A stretch of 64,000 bases of DNA. Origin: Roseovarius litoreus. GTDB taxonomy: Bacteria; Pseudomonadota; Alphaproteobacteria; Rhodobacterales; Rhodobacteraceae. The notes below the pieces were generated by a model that was not told the origin of the DNA, did no database searches, and saw only the letters and a list, made by a program, of their open reading frames with translations. How positions within the stretch are numbered: the stretch's first letter is position 1; each line of letters opens with the position of its first letter. Location: assembly GCF_900142765.1 (NCBI RefSeq), contig NZ_FRCB01000001.1, positions 434,001-498,000 on the forward strand, in the 5' to 3' direction. A program made the translations under genes and the position numbers. Below, piece after piece: positions 28,009 to 37,326 of this stretch.

Positions 28009-28782
28009 TCAGAGCTGAAAAGGCAGGTGACCGCCCTCACGCAGGACACAAGCCGTTGCATCCGTGTAGTTTTCCTTGTCGCTCACGTGGGCCGCACCTT
28101 CGTGCAAAACCCATCCATCATGCAGCTTGAAATCGGCGCGCCCCCCCTTGCGCCCCCTGACCAGAGCCAATCTTGCCGGTCTGCCGCGACGGGGAATCAG
28201 CGGCAAAACTTCGAGACTGCCAAGATGGTCTGAAATTTCGCCCAACAAGGCAGGCAAACGTTCCGTTCGGTGAATGAAGGTTACGGTGCCTTTCGGTGCA
28301 GCCCGACGCGCGGCGGCCCTTATCCATGTGGCAAGCGGAGTGACCTCTCCAAGGGCGGTCTCGCGCCCGGTGTCACGCGCGGCGCTTCCTGCGTTTCGAT
28401 CGAAATAAGGCGGGTTGACCAACACATGGGTAAATTGCCGTCGCCTGAATTGCTCGGGCATATCCGACACATCCCCTGTCACCACCTCCATAGTGATCCC
28501 GTTGGCCAACGCGTTTTGCCGGGCCAGCGCCGCGTATCCGCACTGCAATTCCAGTCCGGCAAGCATCAGGCCCTCGACCCGTGACGCGAGGCACAACCCC
28601 GCCACACCGACCCCACATCCCAGATCCAGAACGGAGTCACCGGGGCGCGCGGGCACACTGGCCGCCAGCAACACAGGATCGACACCGGCGCGATAGCCAT
28701 CGCGAGGCTGACTGATCCGCAAACGGCCACCTAGAAAATCGTCCGTGGTCAAACTACCCTCTGGCCAGTGGTCAGCCATCAA
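28009..28782 (-). CDS. TrmN6-like SAM-dependent methyltransferase
   Basis: 257 aa, class I methyltransferase. SAM motif I is SVLDLGCGVGVAGLCLA, the catalytic N6-adenine motif is VLVNPPYF, and the N-terminal LGGRLRISQPRDGYRAGVDPVLLAASVP is diagnostic of the tRNA1(Val) adenine-37-N6 methyltransferase group. It likely methylates A37 of a tRNA, or protein/RNA related to it. The start overlaps the DUF2007 gene by 11 nt, so the two are co-transcribed. Confidence 0.9.
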   Translation of the reverse strand: MMADHWPEGSLTTDDFLGGRLRISQPRDGYRAGVDPVLLAASVPARPGDSVLDLGCGVGVAGLCLASRVEGLMLAGLELQCGYAALARQNALANGITMEVVTGDVSDMPEQFRRRQFTHVLVNPPYFDRNAGSAARDTGRETALGEVTPLATWIRAAARRAAPKGTVTFIHRTERLPALLGEISDHLGSLEVLPLIPRRGRPARLALVRGRKGGRADFKLHDGWVLHEGAAHVSDKENYTDATACVLREGGHLPFQL

Positions 28783-28987
28783 CCTCGATCCCGTTGTCGA
28801 TCAATGTCTGGCGCGCCTGCTCGTAATCACGCTCGGCAACCATGAGGCGACGAGGAAATATCCCGATCGATCCCTCGAGAATGCTCATATTTACGTCCAT
28901 TTCAAAGCAGTCTATACCCTCGCCTTGAAGCAAGGCTTGGGCGAAGGCGATCATTGTCGGATCGTTTGTGCTGAGTAGGTGTTTCAT
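28772..28987 (-). CDS. DUF2007-domain small protein
   Basis: 71 aa: MKHLLSTNDPTMIAFAQALLQGEGIDCFEMD... RRLMVAERDYEQARQTL. This matches the DUF2007 family of putative signal-transducing proteins with a ferredoxin-like fold. Overlaps the methyltransferase start by 11 nt in the same direction. Divergent from the polyprenyl synthase gene, whose start is 55 nt away, so the promoters share that short gap. Confidence 0.88.
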   Translation of the reverse strand: MKHLLSTNDPTMIAFAQALLQGEGIDCFEMDVNMSILEGSIGIFPRRLMVAERDYEQARQTLIDNGIEVDG

Positions 28988-29042
28988 GGGGATGACTTAA
29001 GGGCACCGCGGTCTATTTGTCGACAGGTGTGACGGGAGTGTG

Positions 29043-30044
29043 ATGGGATTGGACCACGCCGCGACGAAACCGCATGAGCAACTGGCCCGGCATCTGGATA
29101 GCAAGATGGCCGCCGTCAATACGCTGATCCGCGAGCGGATGGCATCGCGGCACGCACCGCGCATCCCGGAAGTGACGGCCCATCTGGTCGAAGCGGGCGG
29201 CAAACGCCTGCGCCCGATGCTGACACTCGCAACCGCCGATATGTGTGGCTATGGCGGTGCGTTCGACGTGCATCTTGCCGCCACGGTGGAATTCATTCAC
29301 ACCGCCACCTTGCTGCATGACGACGTGGTCGATGAAAGTCAGCAACGCCGGGGCAGGCCCACCGCGAACCTTTTGTGGGACAACAAGTCAAGCGTGCTTG
29401 TGGGCGATTACCTTTTTGCCCGCGCGTTTCAGCTGATGGTTGAGCCGGGCAATCTCCGAGTGCTCGATATCCTGTCGAACGCGGCGGCGGTGATCGCCGA
29501 AGGCGAGGTGCTGCAACTGAGTGCGGCACGGGATCTCAAAACCGACGAAAGCATCTATCTGCAGGTCGTGCGCGGCAAGACAGCCGCTTTGTTTTCCGCT
29601 GCGACCGAAGTGGGTGGCGTGATCGCAGATGCCCCTGAAGCACAGATAAAGGCGCTTTTCGATTATGGCGATGCGCTTGGTATCGCCTTCCAGATCGTGG
29701 ACGATCTTCTGGATTATCAGGGTGATAGCAATGCCACGGGCAAGAATGTCGGCGATGATTTTCGCGAACGCAAACTGACGCTTCCGGTCATCAAGGCCGT
29801 CGCCGCCTCCGATGAGACCGAGCGCGCCTTCTGGACACGCACGATCGAAAAGGGTCGTCAGGAAGATGGCGATCTCGAGCATGCGCTTGATCTGCTGACA
29901 AAGCATGGCGCTTTGGAGGCGACACGACAGGATGCGCTGTCTTGGGCGGCCAAGGCGAAATCGGCGATGGAGGCTCTGCCCGATCACGCCGTGCGCGGGA
30001 TGTTGACGGATCTGGCCGATTACGTCGTCGCGCGGGTCAACTGA
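29043..30044 (+). CDS. ispB: polyprenyl diphosphate synthase (quinone side chain, IspB-type)
   Basis: Trans-prenyltransferase that elongates farnesyl diphosphate with IPP to the long side chain of ubiquinone; in this group a decaprenyl chain is expected. 333 aa with the first Asp-rich motif LLHDDVVDESQQRRG and the second FQIVDDLLDYQGD, both required for Mg-diphosphate binding. ATG 29043 is preceded in frame by GTG 29040; GGGAG lies a few bases upstream. Its stop directly abuts that of ispE, so the two isoprenoid genes are convergent with no gap. Confidence 0.93.
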   Translation: MGLDHAATKPHEQLARHLDSKMAAVNTLIRERMASRHAPRIPEVTAHLVEAGGKRLRPMLTLATADMCGYGGAFDVHLAATVEFIHTATLLHDDVVDESQQRRGRPTANLLWDNKSSVLVGDYLFARAFQLMVEPGNLRVLDILSNAAAVIAEGEVLQLSAARDLKTDESIYLQVVRGKTAALFSAATEVGGVIADAPEAQIKALFDYGDALGIAFQIVDDLLDYQGDSNATGKNVGDDFRERKLTLPVIKAVAASDETERAFWTRTIEKGRQEDGDLEHALDLLTKHGALEATRQDALSWAAKAKSAMEALPDHAVRGMLTDLADYVVARVN

Positions 30045-30878
30045 TCAGTCAGCTGCGTTCAGCCGCGTCGCGGCCACCCACCAGCCGGGAAACGCCTCGC
30101 GCAGCCTGCCGGCGGCGGAAGACGCGGTTTCCCTATCTGCATAAAGCCCGAAACAGGTGGCGCCGGATCCGGTCATGCGCGCAAGCTGACAGCCCGGCGT
30201 CACGGCGAAGGCACCAAGAACCTGTGCGATAACAGGCTGCAAGAGGATCGCAGGCGGCTCCAGGTCGTTACGCATGTCGCGCAACCAACGCCCGAACTCT
30301 GCCGCGCTGATCCCCTGCGGCAGGTCATCGGGCATGGGCGCGTTGGTTGTGGTTTCAAGGCGCTCGAAAACGTCCCTCGTCGGCACCGGCACGTTCGGAT
30401 TGATAAGCACGGCATTCAAGGCAGGCAGACCAGACACCGGAGTGATCCGTTCGCCAAGGCCGCGCATCCGAACGACCTGTCCGGCCAGACAGGCGGGAAC
30501 ATCGGCACCGAGTGACAGAACGTCCTTGGGTAGCGGCGTGCCGGAAAGCTCTGACAATGCCCTGATCACTGCTGCTGCATCGCTGGAGCCACCGCCAAGC
30601 CCCGCCGCATTCGGCAGGGTCTTGTGCAACCGGATAGAGGCCGACACCCCCATCAGCTGCTGAGCCTTCATTACAAGGTTGGACCCGTCTGTGGGAACGC
30701 CTGCCGCCATCTCTCCCTCGACGGTGAGAGAGGCGCTGTCAGACAGCTCAACCTCGATCCGGTCGCCGATATCGGCGAACATGACGAGAGAATCCAGTTC
30801 GTGATACCCGTCAGACCGGCGGCCCGTCACATGCAAAGACAAATTGACTTTGGCGGGGGCGAAGGCCTCAACCACCAT
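30045..30878 (-). CDS. ispE: 4-diphosphocytidyl-2-C-methyl-D-erythritol kinase
   Basis: GHMP kinase that phosphorylates CDP-ME in the non-mevalonate isoprenoid pathway. 277 aa: N-terminal EAFAPAKVNLSLHVTGRRSDGYHELDSL and the GHMP motif LPNAAGLGGGSSDAAAVI (the ATP-binding loop); C-terminal MTGSGATCFGLY. The start overlaps the stop region of the upstream TPR gene by 11 nt, so both belong to one leftward transcript. Converges on the polyprenyl synthase gene. Confidence 0.96.
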   Translation of the reverse strand: MVVEAFAPAKVNLSLHVTGRRSDGYHELDSLVMFADIGDRIEVELSDSASLTVEGEMAAGVPTDGSNLVMKAQQLMGVSASIRLHKTLPNAAGLGGGSSDAAAVIRALSELSGTPLPKDVLSLGADVPACLAGQVVRMRGLGERITPVSGLPALNAVLINPNVPVPTRDVFERLETTTNAPMPDDLPQGISAAEFGRWLRDMRNDLEPPAILLQPVIAQVLGAFAVTPGCQLARMTGSGATCFGLYADRETASSAAGRLREAFPGWWVAATRLNAAD

Positions 30879-32583
30879 CGTCGGCCACCTTCAAAGGCGG
30901 TGCGCCCTCTTCCTCGAGAACCTGGTCAAGACCAACCTCGAGTTTGCGTCGGATACGATCCGGGTCGATATCCGGAGAGGGATTTTCCAAGTCCACGAAT
31001 GACAGCGCACGCTTCCACTGGAATTCAGCTTCGACCTTGCGGCCCACGGCCCAGAGAACATCGCCAAGGTGATCGTTGACCACCGGATCGACAGGCATCA
31101 GCTCGGCGGCGCGCTCCATATGCTGTACCGCCTCGTCATACCGGCCCAAGCGATAGAGCACCCATCCCAGACTATCGACGATATAGCCGCTATTGGGTTG
31201 CGCGGCGACCGCGCGCTCGATCATGTCCAACGCCTCGTCCAGCTTGATCTGCTTTTCGACCAGCGAATACCCAAGATAATTCAGAACCTGGGGCTGCTCG
31301 GGATTAAGCTCAAGCGCACGGCGGAAATCAGCTTCGGCCTTTTCCCAAACCCCCAGTCTTTCATAACTGATGGCACGGGCATAATGGACGAACCACTGAT
31401 CTGTCTCACGCTCGGCATAAAGCTCCAGAGCAAGATCATAGGCCGCAATCGCCTGTTCGTAATCTTCGCTCTGCCGGTGCAAGTCACCGGCGGCGACGTG
31501 AACCGAAGGGATGTCGCCATGGGTTTTGGCAAGCTGGTCCAAAACTTCGATGGCAGCGTCGGTCTTGCCGGCGCGACGAAGGCTTTCGGAGCGACCAAGC
31601 TCGGCGGCGTAGAACGACGGGTTGTCGCGCGGGACCTTGGCATAGGTCTTGGTGGCCAGATCGAACTGATCGAGACTTTCGAGTATTTCCGCCGACATCA
31701 GGATCGCATCGGTGTGATCGGCATTCAGATGCTCGGCAACCCGAGAATAAAGCAGCGCATAGGCCCCGCCCGTATCGGACAGCAAAGCGCGGCCAAGCGA
31801 AAAGAACACCTCGGACAAACCGTCGCGCGCATTGCGGATCCGCGTGAAAGGCACCTGCTCGCCCGCGAGCAGACGATCCTTGAGCTGTTGCACCTCGGGA
31901 TCGAGGTCTGATCTGAACAGCTCGTCGATCAGCGCAACGGCATCGTCATTGCGTTCAAGCTGACTGAGAACCTCGGCCCATGCAATCGTGCCACGCCGCG
32001 TGCTCTGCATGGGTTCGTCCGAGTCGCCGGAAAAAATCTGGTCGGCGCCCTCGAAATCGCCAACCGAAGCCAGCGCCAGTGCCTTATGATACAGGCCAAA
32101 ACTACGCAGACCACGCTGCTCGGACACATCGTCGAAATGACCAAGCGCCGTGCGCATGTCGCCTTTGCCAAGATGAGCCCAAGCCAGGATCAGCCCGTCC
32201 GCCAACGGGCCGACGCCACGGTTTTCGGCAATCCGTTCCAGAAGTGCATCGTAATCTTCGCGCGCGGCCTCATCGGCGATCATTGCCATGTGCGCGATCT
32301 GACTTTGGAACCCATCGGCCTGCATCTTCCGCGCCACCGGTCCGGCGCGATCGAAATTGCCCAGTGCGATATGCGCCACCACGGCATTTTCCAGGATCGC
32401 CGGATTGCCGGGATCCTCGGTGAGCGCACGCGTGAAATACTCGGCCGCCGCTGTGAAATCATTGTCGGCTCGCGCCTGCTGCGCGGCCAGATAAGAGCCT
32501 ATGGCCTCATCAGCGATAACGGGAGGGGCTGTCAGCGGCAGAAGCGCCGTCACCAGCAAGGCGGTAAGGGTTTTCGATGTCAC
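30868..32583 (-). CDS. periplasmic TPR-repeat protein
   Basis: 571 aa with a Sec signal peptide (about 1-24, ending VIADEA) and no lipobox Cys. Most of the length consists of tetratricopeptide repeats, clearest at FTAAAEYFTRALTEDPGN, AIAAYDLALELYAE, EKAEADFRRALELNPEQPQVLNYLGYSLVE and YDEAVQHMERAAELMPVDPVVNDHLGD. Such proteins serve as scaffolds; no client is evident. Co-transcribed with ispE, an arrangement I recall as common in Rhodobacteraceae but cannot check here. Confidence 0.88.
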   Translation of the reverse strand: MTSKTLTALLVTALLPLTAPPVIADEAIGSYLAAQQARADNDFTAAAEYFTRALTEDPGNPAILENAVVAHIALGNFDRAGPVARKMQADGFQSQIAHMAMIADEAAREDYDALLERIAENRGVGPLADGLILAWAHLGKGDMRTALGHFDDVSEQRGLRSFGLYHKALALASVGDFEGADQIFSGDSDEPMQSTRRGTIAWAEVLSQLERNDDAVALIDELFRSDLDPEVQQLKDRLLAGEQVPFTRIRNARDGLSEVFFSLGRALLSDTGGAYALLYSRVAEHLNADHTDAILMSAEILESLDQFDLATKTYAKVPRDNPSFYAAELGRSESLRRAGKTDAAIEVLDQLAKTHGDIPSVHVAAGDLHRQSEDYEQAIAAYDLALELYAERETDQWFVHYARAISYERLGVWEKAEADFRRALELNPEQPQVLNYLGYSLVEKQIKLDEALDMIERAVAAQPNSGYIVDSLGWVLYRLGRYDEAVQHMERAAELMPVDPVVNDHLGDVLWAVGRKVEAEFQWKRALSFVDLENPSPDIDPDRIRRKLEVGLDQVLEEEGAPPLKVADDGG

Positions 32584-32650
32584 GACAGCCTGCCTCGAAG
32601 TTATTACCTAGCTTGCACTCCTATCTAGTATGATGCGCCTCACAAGGCAA

Positions 32651-32678
32651 TGCGGGGCGACCCAAGAGCCACCCCGCA
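32651..32678 (-). terminator. hairpin downstream of the ETF-QO gene
   Basis: 7-bp stem TGCGGGG/CCCCGCA, extendable with wobble pairs, 22 nt after the stop of the leftward ETF-ubiquinone oxidoreductase gene and before the TPR gene start. Confidence 0.55.
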
Positions 32679-32699
32679 CCGGCAGTTTCAACATCTGGC

Positions 32700-34349
32700 T
32701 TACATATTGGGATAGTTCGGCCCGTCTCCGCCCTGCGGTGTCACCCAGTTGATGTTCTGGCTGGGGTCCTTGATATCGCAGGTCTTGCAATGCACGCAGT
32801 TCTGGAAATTGATGACGAACCTGGGGTCCTTGCCCTCTTCGCTGACCACCTCGTACACGCCGGCAGGACAGTAACGCTGTGCCGGTTCATCATACTTCGG
32901 CAGATTGACGCTGATCGGCACGGACGCGTCCTTGAGCGTCAGATGCGCGGGCTGGCTTTCCTCGTGATTGGTCATCGAGAAACTGACATTGGTCAGCCGG
33001 TCGAAACTCAGCTTTCCATCAGGCTTGGGATAGTCGATCTGCTTGTGCTTGCTGGCCGGTTCCGTCGCCTCGGCATCGCTTTTGCCATGTCCAAGGGTGC
33101 CGAGCACCGAAAAGCCCACTGTGTTGGTCCACATATCCAGACCGCCCATCGCCAGCGACGCGCCCAGACCATATTTCGACCAGAGCGGCTTGACGTTGCG
33201 CACCTTCTTGAGGTCGCTGCCAATGGCGCCGTTGCGCACCTCATCCTCATAGGCGCTCAACTCATCGCTCGAGCGGCCCGCCTCAAGCGCGTCATGCGCG
33301 GCTTCAGCCGCCGCCTTGCCCGACAGCATGGCATTATGGTTGCCCTTGATGCGGGGCACGTTGACCATGCCCACCGAGCAGCCCAGCAGGGCGACACCGG
33401 GCGCGACCATCTTGGGCATCGATTGATACCCGCCCTCGGAAATTGCCCGCGCGCCGTAGGCCACGCGCTTGCCACCCTTCAGAAGCTCGGCGACCATCGG
33501 GTGATGCTTGAAGCGCTGGAATTCCATGTAGGGGTAGAGATACGGGTTCTTGTAGTTCAGGTGGACGACAAAGCCGACATAGACCTGATTGTTTTCAAGG
33601 TGATAGATGAACGATCCACCGCCGGCATTCCCGCCAAGCGGCCAACCCATCGTATGGGTCACCTCGCCTTCGTTATGCTTTTCGGGGTCGATCTCCCAGA
33701 TTTCCTTCATGCCGAGGCCAAATTTCTGCGGCTCCTTGCCGGCGCTCAGATCGTATTTGGCGATGACCTCTTTCGACAGGCTGCCGCGCACGCCTTCGGA
33801 CAGGAACACATACTTGCCGTGCAACTCCATCCCGGGCTCATAGGCGGGACCGGGCGTGCCGTCGGGGTTCTTGCCGAATTCACCGGCCACAACGCCCTTC
33901 ACCTCGCCATTTTCGCCATAGATCAGTTCGGAACAGGACATGCCGGGAAAAATCTCGACACCCAGCTCTTCGGCCTGCTCGGCCATCCAGCGGCAAACAT
34001 TGCCCATCGAGACGATGTAATTGCCATGGTTGTTCATCAGCGGCGGCATCGGAAAGTTCGGCACGCGCAACCGGCCAGCCTCGCCCAGAAGATAGAAATT
34101 ATCCTGCTTTACCGGTGTGTTGAGCGGCGCGCCCTTTTCTTTCCAGTCGGGGATCAGGGCGTCCAGACCGCAAGGGTCAAGCACCGCGCCCGACAGGATA
34201 TGCGCCCCTACTTCCGAACCCTTTTCCAGCACGACCACCTCGCGCGATGGATCAAGCTGCTTGAGCCGGATCGCCGCCGACAGGCCCGCAGGCCCGGCTC
34301 CAACGATCACCACATCATATTCCATCGCTTCGCGTGTCGCGTCAGACAT
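32700..34349 (-). CDS. electron transfer flavoprotein-ubiquinone oxidoreductase
   Basis: Membrane-associated flavo-iron-sulfur protein passing electrons from ETF (fatty-acid, amino-acid and dimethylglycine/sarcosine oxidation) to ubiquinone. 549 aa: FAD-binding DVVIVGAGPAGLSAAIRL at the N-terminus, VVLEKGSEVGAHILSGAVLDP, and the C-terminal [4Fe-4S] cluster ligands in RYCPAGVYE and NFQNCVHCKTCDIKDP. Full length. Monogenic, with its own terminator. It would accept electrons from acyl-CoA dehydrogenases such as the one at 57.6-59.3 kb through ETF, which is not in the window. Confidence 0.97.
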   Translation of the reverse strand: MSDATREAMEYDVVIVGAGPAGLSAAIRLKQLDPSREVVVLEKGSEVGAHILSGAVLDPCGLDALIPDWKEKGAPLNTPVKQDNFYLLGEAGRLRVPNFPMPPLMNNHGNYIVSMGNVCRWMAEQAEELGVEIFPGMSCSELIYGENGEVKGVVAGEFGKNPDGTPGPAYEPGMELHGKYVFLSEGVRGSLSKEVIAKYDLSAGKEPQKFGLGMKEIWEIDPEKHNEGEVTHTMGWPLGGNAGGGSFIYHLENNQVYVGFVVHLNYKNPYLYPYMEFQRFKHHPMVAELLKGGKRVAYGARAISEGGYQSMPKMVAPGVALLGCSVGMVNVPRIKGNHNAMLSGKAAAEAAHDALEAGRSSDELSAYEDEVRNGAIGSDLKKVRNVKPLWSKYGLGASLAMGGLDMWTNTVGFSVLGTLGHGKSDAEATEPASKHKQIDYPKPDGKLSFDRLTNVSFSMTNHEESQPAHLTLKDASVPISVNLPKYDEPAQRYCPAGVYEVVSEEGKDPRFVINFQNCVHCKTCDIKDPSQNINWVTPQGGDGPNYPNM

Positions 34350-34610
34350 CTGGTCAATCCTTTCCCAAGGCCTTGCGGTCCGGTAACAAAGTTGCGCACG
34401 TGGTTAGCGTGCCATCGCGTCGGGCGTCAATTGAAACACGACGTAATTCATATATGAAACCGGCAAAATACAACTTTGCCGCACCACAATGCGTCTCGCC
34501 TGATCATCCCCTATTGCAATGCCCTGCCCCATGCGGGCAATCTGACGAAAATTCAGACGCGAACCGACGGGATCACACGACCCAAGCCGCAAAAGAAGTG
34601 GACAGTTACG

Positions 34611-35081
34611 ATGGAGAAGATTCCCATGACCCGCAGGGGCCACACGGCCCTTGAGGTCGAACTCAAGCAACTCAAATCCGAGGAACGCCCGGCGATCATC
34701 CGCGCGATTTCGGAGGCGCGCGAGCATGGCGATCTGTCCGAAAACGCCGAATATCATTCGGCCAAGGAAAAGCAGTCCTTCATCGAGGGTCGCATCAAGG
34801 AACTGGAAGGCGTGATCAGCCGTGCCGAGGTCATCGATCCGACCAAGTTGAAGGGTCCGATCAAATTCGGCGCGACGGTGACGCTCGTGGATGAAGATAC
34901 CGATGAGGAAAAGACCTGGCAGATCGTCGGGGAATACGAAGCCAATATCGAAAACGGTCTTCTCAACATGAAATCTCCGATCGCGCGCGCGCTGATCGGC
35001 AAGGAGGCGGGCGACAGCGTCGAAGTGCGGACACCCGGTGGCGAGAAATCCTACGAAGTGCTAAAGGTCGAATATATCTGA
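34611..35081 (+). CDS. greA: transcription elongation factor GreA
   Basis: Binds backtracked RNA polymerase and stimulates transcript cleavage. 156 aa, standard length. N-terminal coiled coil ([28 protein letters not shown]) with the acidic tip [13 protein letters not shown] that reaches the polymerase active site, and C-terminal domain [26 protein letters not shown]...[16 protein letters not shown] 34611 ([10 protein letters not shown]) matches alphaproteobacterial GreA; the Met five codons later is an alternative. Followed by a membrane-protein gene after 15 nt. Confidence 0.96.
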   Translation: MEKIPMTRRGHTALEVELKQLKSEERPAIIRAISEAREHGDLSENAEYHSAKEKQSFIEGRIKELEGVISRAEVIDPTKLKGPIKFGATVTLVDEDTDEEKTWQIVGEYEANIENGLLNMKSPIARALIGKEAGDSVEVRTPGGEKSYEVLKVEYI

Positions 35082-35096
35082 CAGGCACAGGATCCC

Positions 35097-36116
35097 ATGC
35101 CCGAGCGCAAGGACCCGCCCGCGACACCGTTGGGCATCTATGACAAGACCGCCAAAGAGCGGATCACCGGAATAGAGGTGATCGCGCTGGCGCTTTCGGC
35201 TGTCTGGCTGATTGGGGCAGTGGTCTTTTTCGTGGTGATGGATACCGATGGCACCGCCTCGGAGCCGGGGGGCGTGCTGCGATTCATCATGATCATGCTG
35301 GCGATCTTCATGCCGGTCGCCATGATCTGGGTGGCGGCCACGGCGGCCCGCGCCTCGAAGGTGATGCGCGAGGAAAGCCAGCGCCTGCAGGCCGCGATCG
35401 ACGCGATCCGGCAAGCCTATGTCGCGCAAAATCAGACACGCCACACGATGACCGAACCCACGGTCACCCAGAAGCTCGAAGAGATCGCGGCGGCGCAGCG
35501 CAAGGCCGAGACCACGCTGGCGATGTTCTCGTCGACGCGGCATGCCGAGCTGGCACAGGCGGCGGCACAGCCGCCCGCCGAACCGCAGGTCATCGACGAT
35601 CAGGTGGCGCTGCCCTTGGGCACCACCGCAGACGAGATGCTGCCGCCATTGGGAAAAAGCGATTTCATCCGCGCCCTGCACTTTCCGGAAACCACCGATG
35701 ACCGCGAAGGCTTTGCCGCGCTGCGCAAGGCGCTGAAGGACCGCAAGACAGCGCAGCTGATCCAGGCCGCACAGGACGTGCTGACCCTGATGTCGCATGA
35801 TGGCATCTACATGGATGACCTGACCCCCGACATGGCCCGGCCCGAGTTGTGGCGACGTTTCGCATCGGGCGAAAGGGGTCGAGCCGTCGCGGCGCTGGGC
35901 GGGGTGCGCGACCGGTCGTCGCTTGCGCTGACGGCCGCACGGATGAAGCAGGATCCGATCTTTCGCGATGCCGCGCACCACTTCCTGAGGCTCTATGACA
36001 GGATGTTCACGCAGTTCGCGCAAACCGCGACGGATGCCGAGATATCGCAGATTTCCGACACGAGAACAGCGCGCGCCTTCATGCTTCTGGGGCGGGTTGC
36101 AGGCACTTTTGACTGA
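35097..36116 (+). CDS. conserved membrane protein of unknown function
   Basis: 339 aa. Two transmembrane helices near the N-terminus (about 27-49 VIALALSAVWLIGAVVFFVVM and 62-82 FIMIMLAIFMPVAMIWVAA) are followed by a predicted coiled coil (about 90-180, ASKVMREESQRLQAAIDAIRQ) and a soluble helical C-terminal domain. No catalytic motif. Starts 15 nt after greA, so probably in the same operon, though no functional link is known. Confidence 0.8.
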   Translation: MPERKDPPATPLGIYDKTAKERITGIEVIALALSAVWLIGAVVFFVVMDTDGTASEPGGVLRFIMIMLAIFMPVAMIWVAATAARASKVMREESQRLQAAIDAIRQAYVAQNQTRHTMTEPTVTQKLEEIAAAQRKAETTLAMFSSTRHAELAQAAAQPPAEPQVIDDQVALPLGTTADEMLPPLGKSDFIRALHFPETTDDREGFAALRKALKDRKTAQLIQAAQDVLTLMSHDGIYMDDLTPDMARPELWRRFASGERGRAVAALGGVRDRSSLALTAARMKQDPIFRDAAHHFLRLYDRMFTQFAQTATDAEISQISDTRTARAFMLLGRVAGTFD

Positions 36117-36204
36117 ATAATTTCCTTGTATCGCAATCACTTGAAATCATTCTATTGCCCCGAGCGCAAATCGCGATCATGATGCCGGACCGAGGAGAAT
36201 ACAC

Positions 36205-36660
36205 ATGCGCAAGTTTCTGGTCGTCCTGGATGACAGCCGAGAGTGCCTGAACGCGATGCGGTTCGCCGCGATGCGGGCAGCGCATACCAATGCGGGCGTC
36301 GAGATTCTGGCGGTGATTCCGCCGGAAGAGTTCAACCACTGGATCGGGGTGGGCGACATCATGCGCGAGGAGGCTCGCGAGCGGATCGAGGCGCATTTCG
36401 AGGTCTTCGCGAAATGGATGCGGGACAAGCAAGGCGTTGATCCTGAACTGGTTATTCGCGAAGGCGAGCCGGTCTCCGAGATCATCGCACAGGTGCAGGC
36501 CGATCCCGCAATCGGCGTCCTGGTGCTGGGCGCCGGCACCGGCAAGAAGGGCCCCGGACCGCTGGTCACACAGCTGTCGAGAAACTCGGGCAGCCTGCCG
36601 ATTCCGATCACCATTGTGCCGGGCGACCTGAGCAAGGAACGGCTTGAGTCCATCACCTGA
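36205..36660 (+). CDS. universal stress protein (UspA family)
   Basis: 151 aa, single Usp domain: MRKFLVVLDDSRECLNAMRFA at the start, central VIREGEPVSEIIAQVQ and a C-terminal nucleotide-binding region VLVLGAGTGKKGPGPLVTQL that departs from the classical GxxGxxxxxxxxxGS spacing. GAGGAG lies 7 nt before the ATG. Cytosolic and usually induced by starvation or low oxygen; no regulator site could be assigned, although the 88-nt upstream gap is AT-rich. Followed by two dyads and the antitoxin-like gene. Confidence 0.9.
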   Translation: MRKFLVVLDDSRECLNAMRFAAMRAAHTNAGVEILAVIPPEEFNHWIGVGDIMREEARERIEAHFEVFAKWMRDKQGVDPELVIREGEPVSEIIAQVQADPAIGVLVLGAGTGKKGPGPLVTQLSRNSGSLPIPITIVPGDLSKERLESIT

Positions 36661-36688
36661 GCACCGGGTCCGGTCAGGGCCGCGAGTT

Positions 36689-36770
36689 GTGTAGGGTTCG
36701 TACGAAACATACACGCGTTCAGGACGAAAATCGGACCAAGGCACGGAATTTGTGTCCATCTCGTACACAA
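36689..36770. promoter_or_regulatory. two inverted repeats between the usp and Phd-like genes
   Basis: Dyad 1 (36689-36714) is fully symmetric: GTGTA, 3 nt, TTCGTACGAA, 3 nt, TACAC. Dyad 2 (36750-36770) has arms TTGTGT and ACACAA separated by 9 nt. Both contain TCGTAC at or beside the centre. Size and symmetry suit a dimeric regulator. They lie 130-210 nt upstream of the Phd-like gene and just downstream of usp. The regulator is unknown. Confidence 0.45.
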
Positions 36771-36899
36771 CAGGCGCCTGGCTCAGGCGCGCGCCACCTG
36801 TCAGACGGATAAAATTCAAACGGTAAAGCGCGGCGCGGAAAGCGTATGTTAACCTTTGTGCGGCAGAGTGCGAAGGATCACGTAGACCCGAGGTGCTTC

Positions 36900-37079
36900 A
36901 TGCATGTCCGAACAAGCAGCCGCAAACTCCGCGAGAATTGGCGCGCGTTTCTGGATCACGTCACCGCCACCGATGACAGGCTGGTTGTCACCCGCCATGG
37001 TCAACCCGTGGCGGCATTGGTGAGCTTGGGCGATCTGCAGGTCCTCGAAGCGGCAGAAGAGGGGTGCGGCGATGGGTGA
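36900..37079 (+). CDS. Phd/YefM-like antitoxin, orphan
   Basis: 59 aa: MHVRTSSRKLRENWRAFLDHV followed by DRLVVTRHGQPVAALVSLGDLQVLE, the Phd/YefM pattern (N-terminal DNA-binding part, then xxITRHGxPVAVLVxxxxYxxL). Phd proteins neutralise a toxin encoded directly downstream; here the 3' side is non-coding repeat sequence without a toxin-like frame. The C-terminal toxin-binding tail is also short (EAAEEGCGDG). It is probably a remnant or a stand-alone regulator. An in-frame codon at 36846 would add 18 residues that do not fit the family. Confidence 0.65.
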   Translation: MHVRTSSRKLRENWRAFLDHVTATDDRLVVTRHGQPVAALVSLGDLQVLEAAEEGCGDG

Positions 37080-37326
37080 TAGCATGGTTCTGCATGGGCG
37101 ATGTTCGCTATGGCTATGGCTATGGCAGTGGCGGTGGGTCGAAAAGGTTCGGGACGCGGTTTTGCCGGTGATCCGCCCTGCGACGGGAGAGATATGGGAT
37201 ATTCGCGGCTCTGGTCCGGTGACGGCGAGAGCCGGTGACGGCCTCGCAGGCCTTTGCATGGCTTGGGAGGGCTTTGAAGGGGGCCGCACGAGACAGGCCG
37301 CTCCACGAGACAGGCCCACGAGGCAG

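Noticed and set aside
32790..34457. 555-codon plus-strand frame opposite the ETF-QO gene
   Set aside because: No motif and it covers the terminator side and promoter side of a clear gene on the other strand.
36117..36204. FNR/FnrL-type box upstream of the universal stress gene
   Set aside because: TTGTATCGCAATCA superficially resembles TTGAT-N4-ATCAA but the half-sites are out of register and mismatched.
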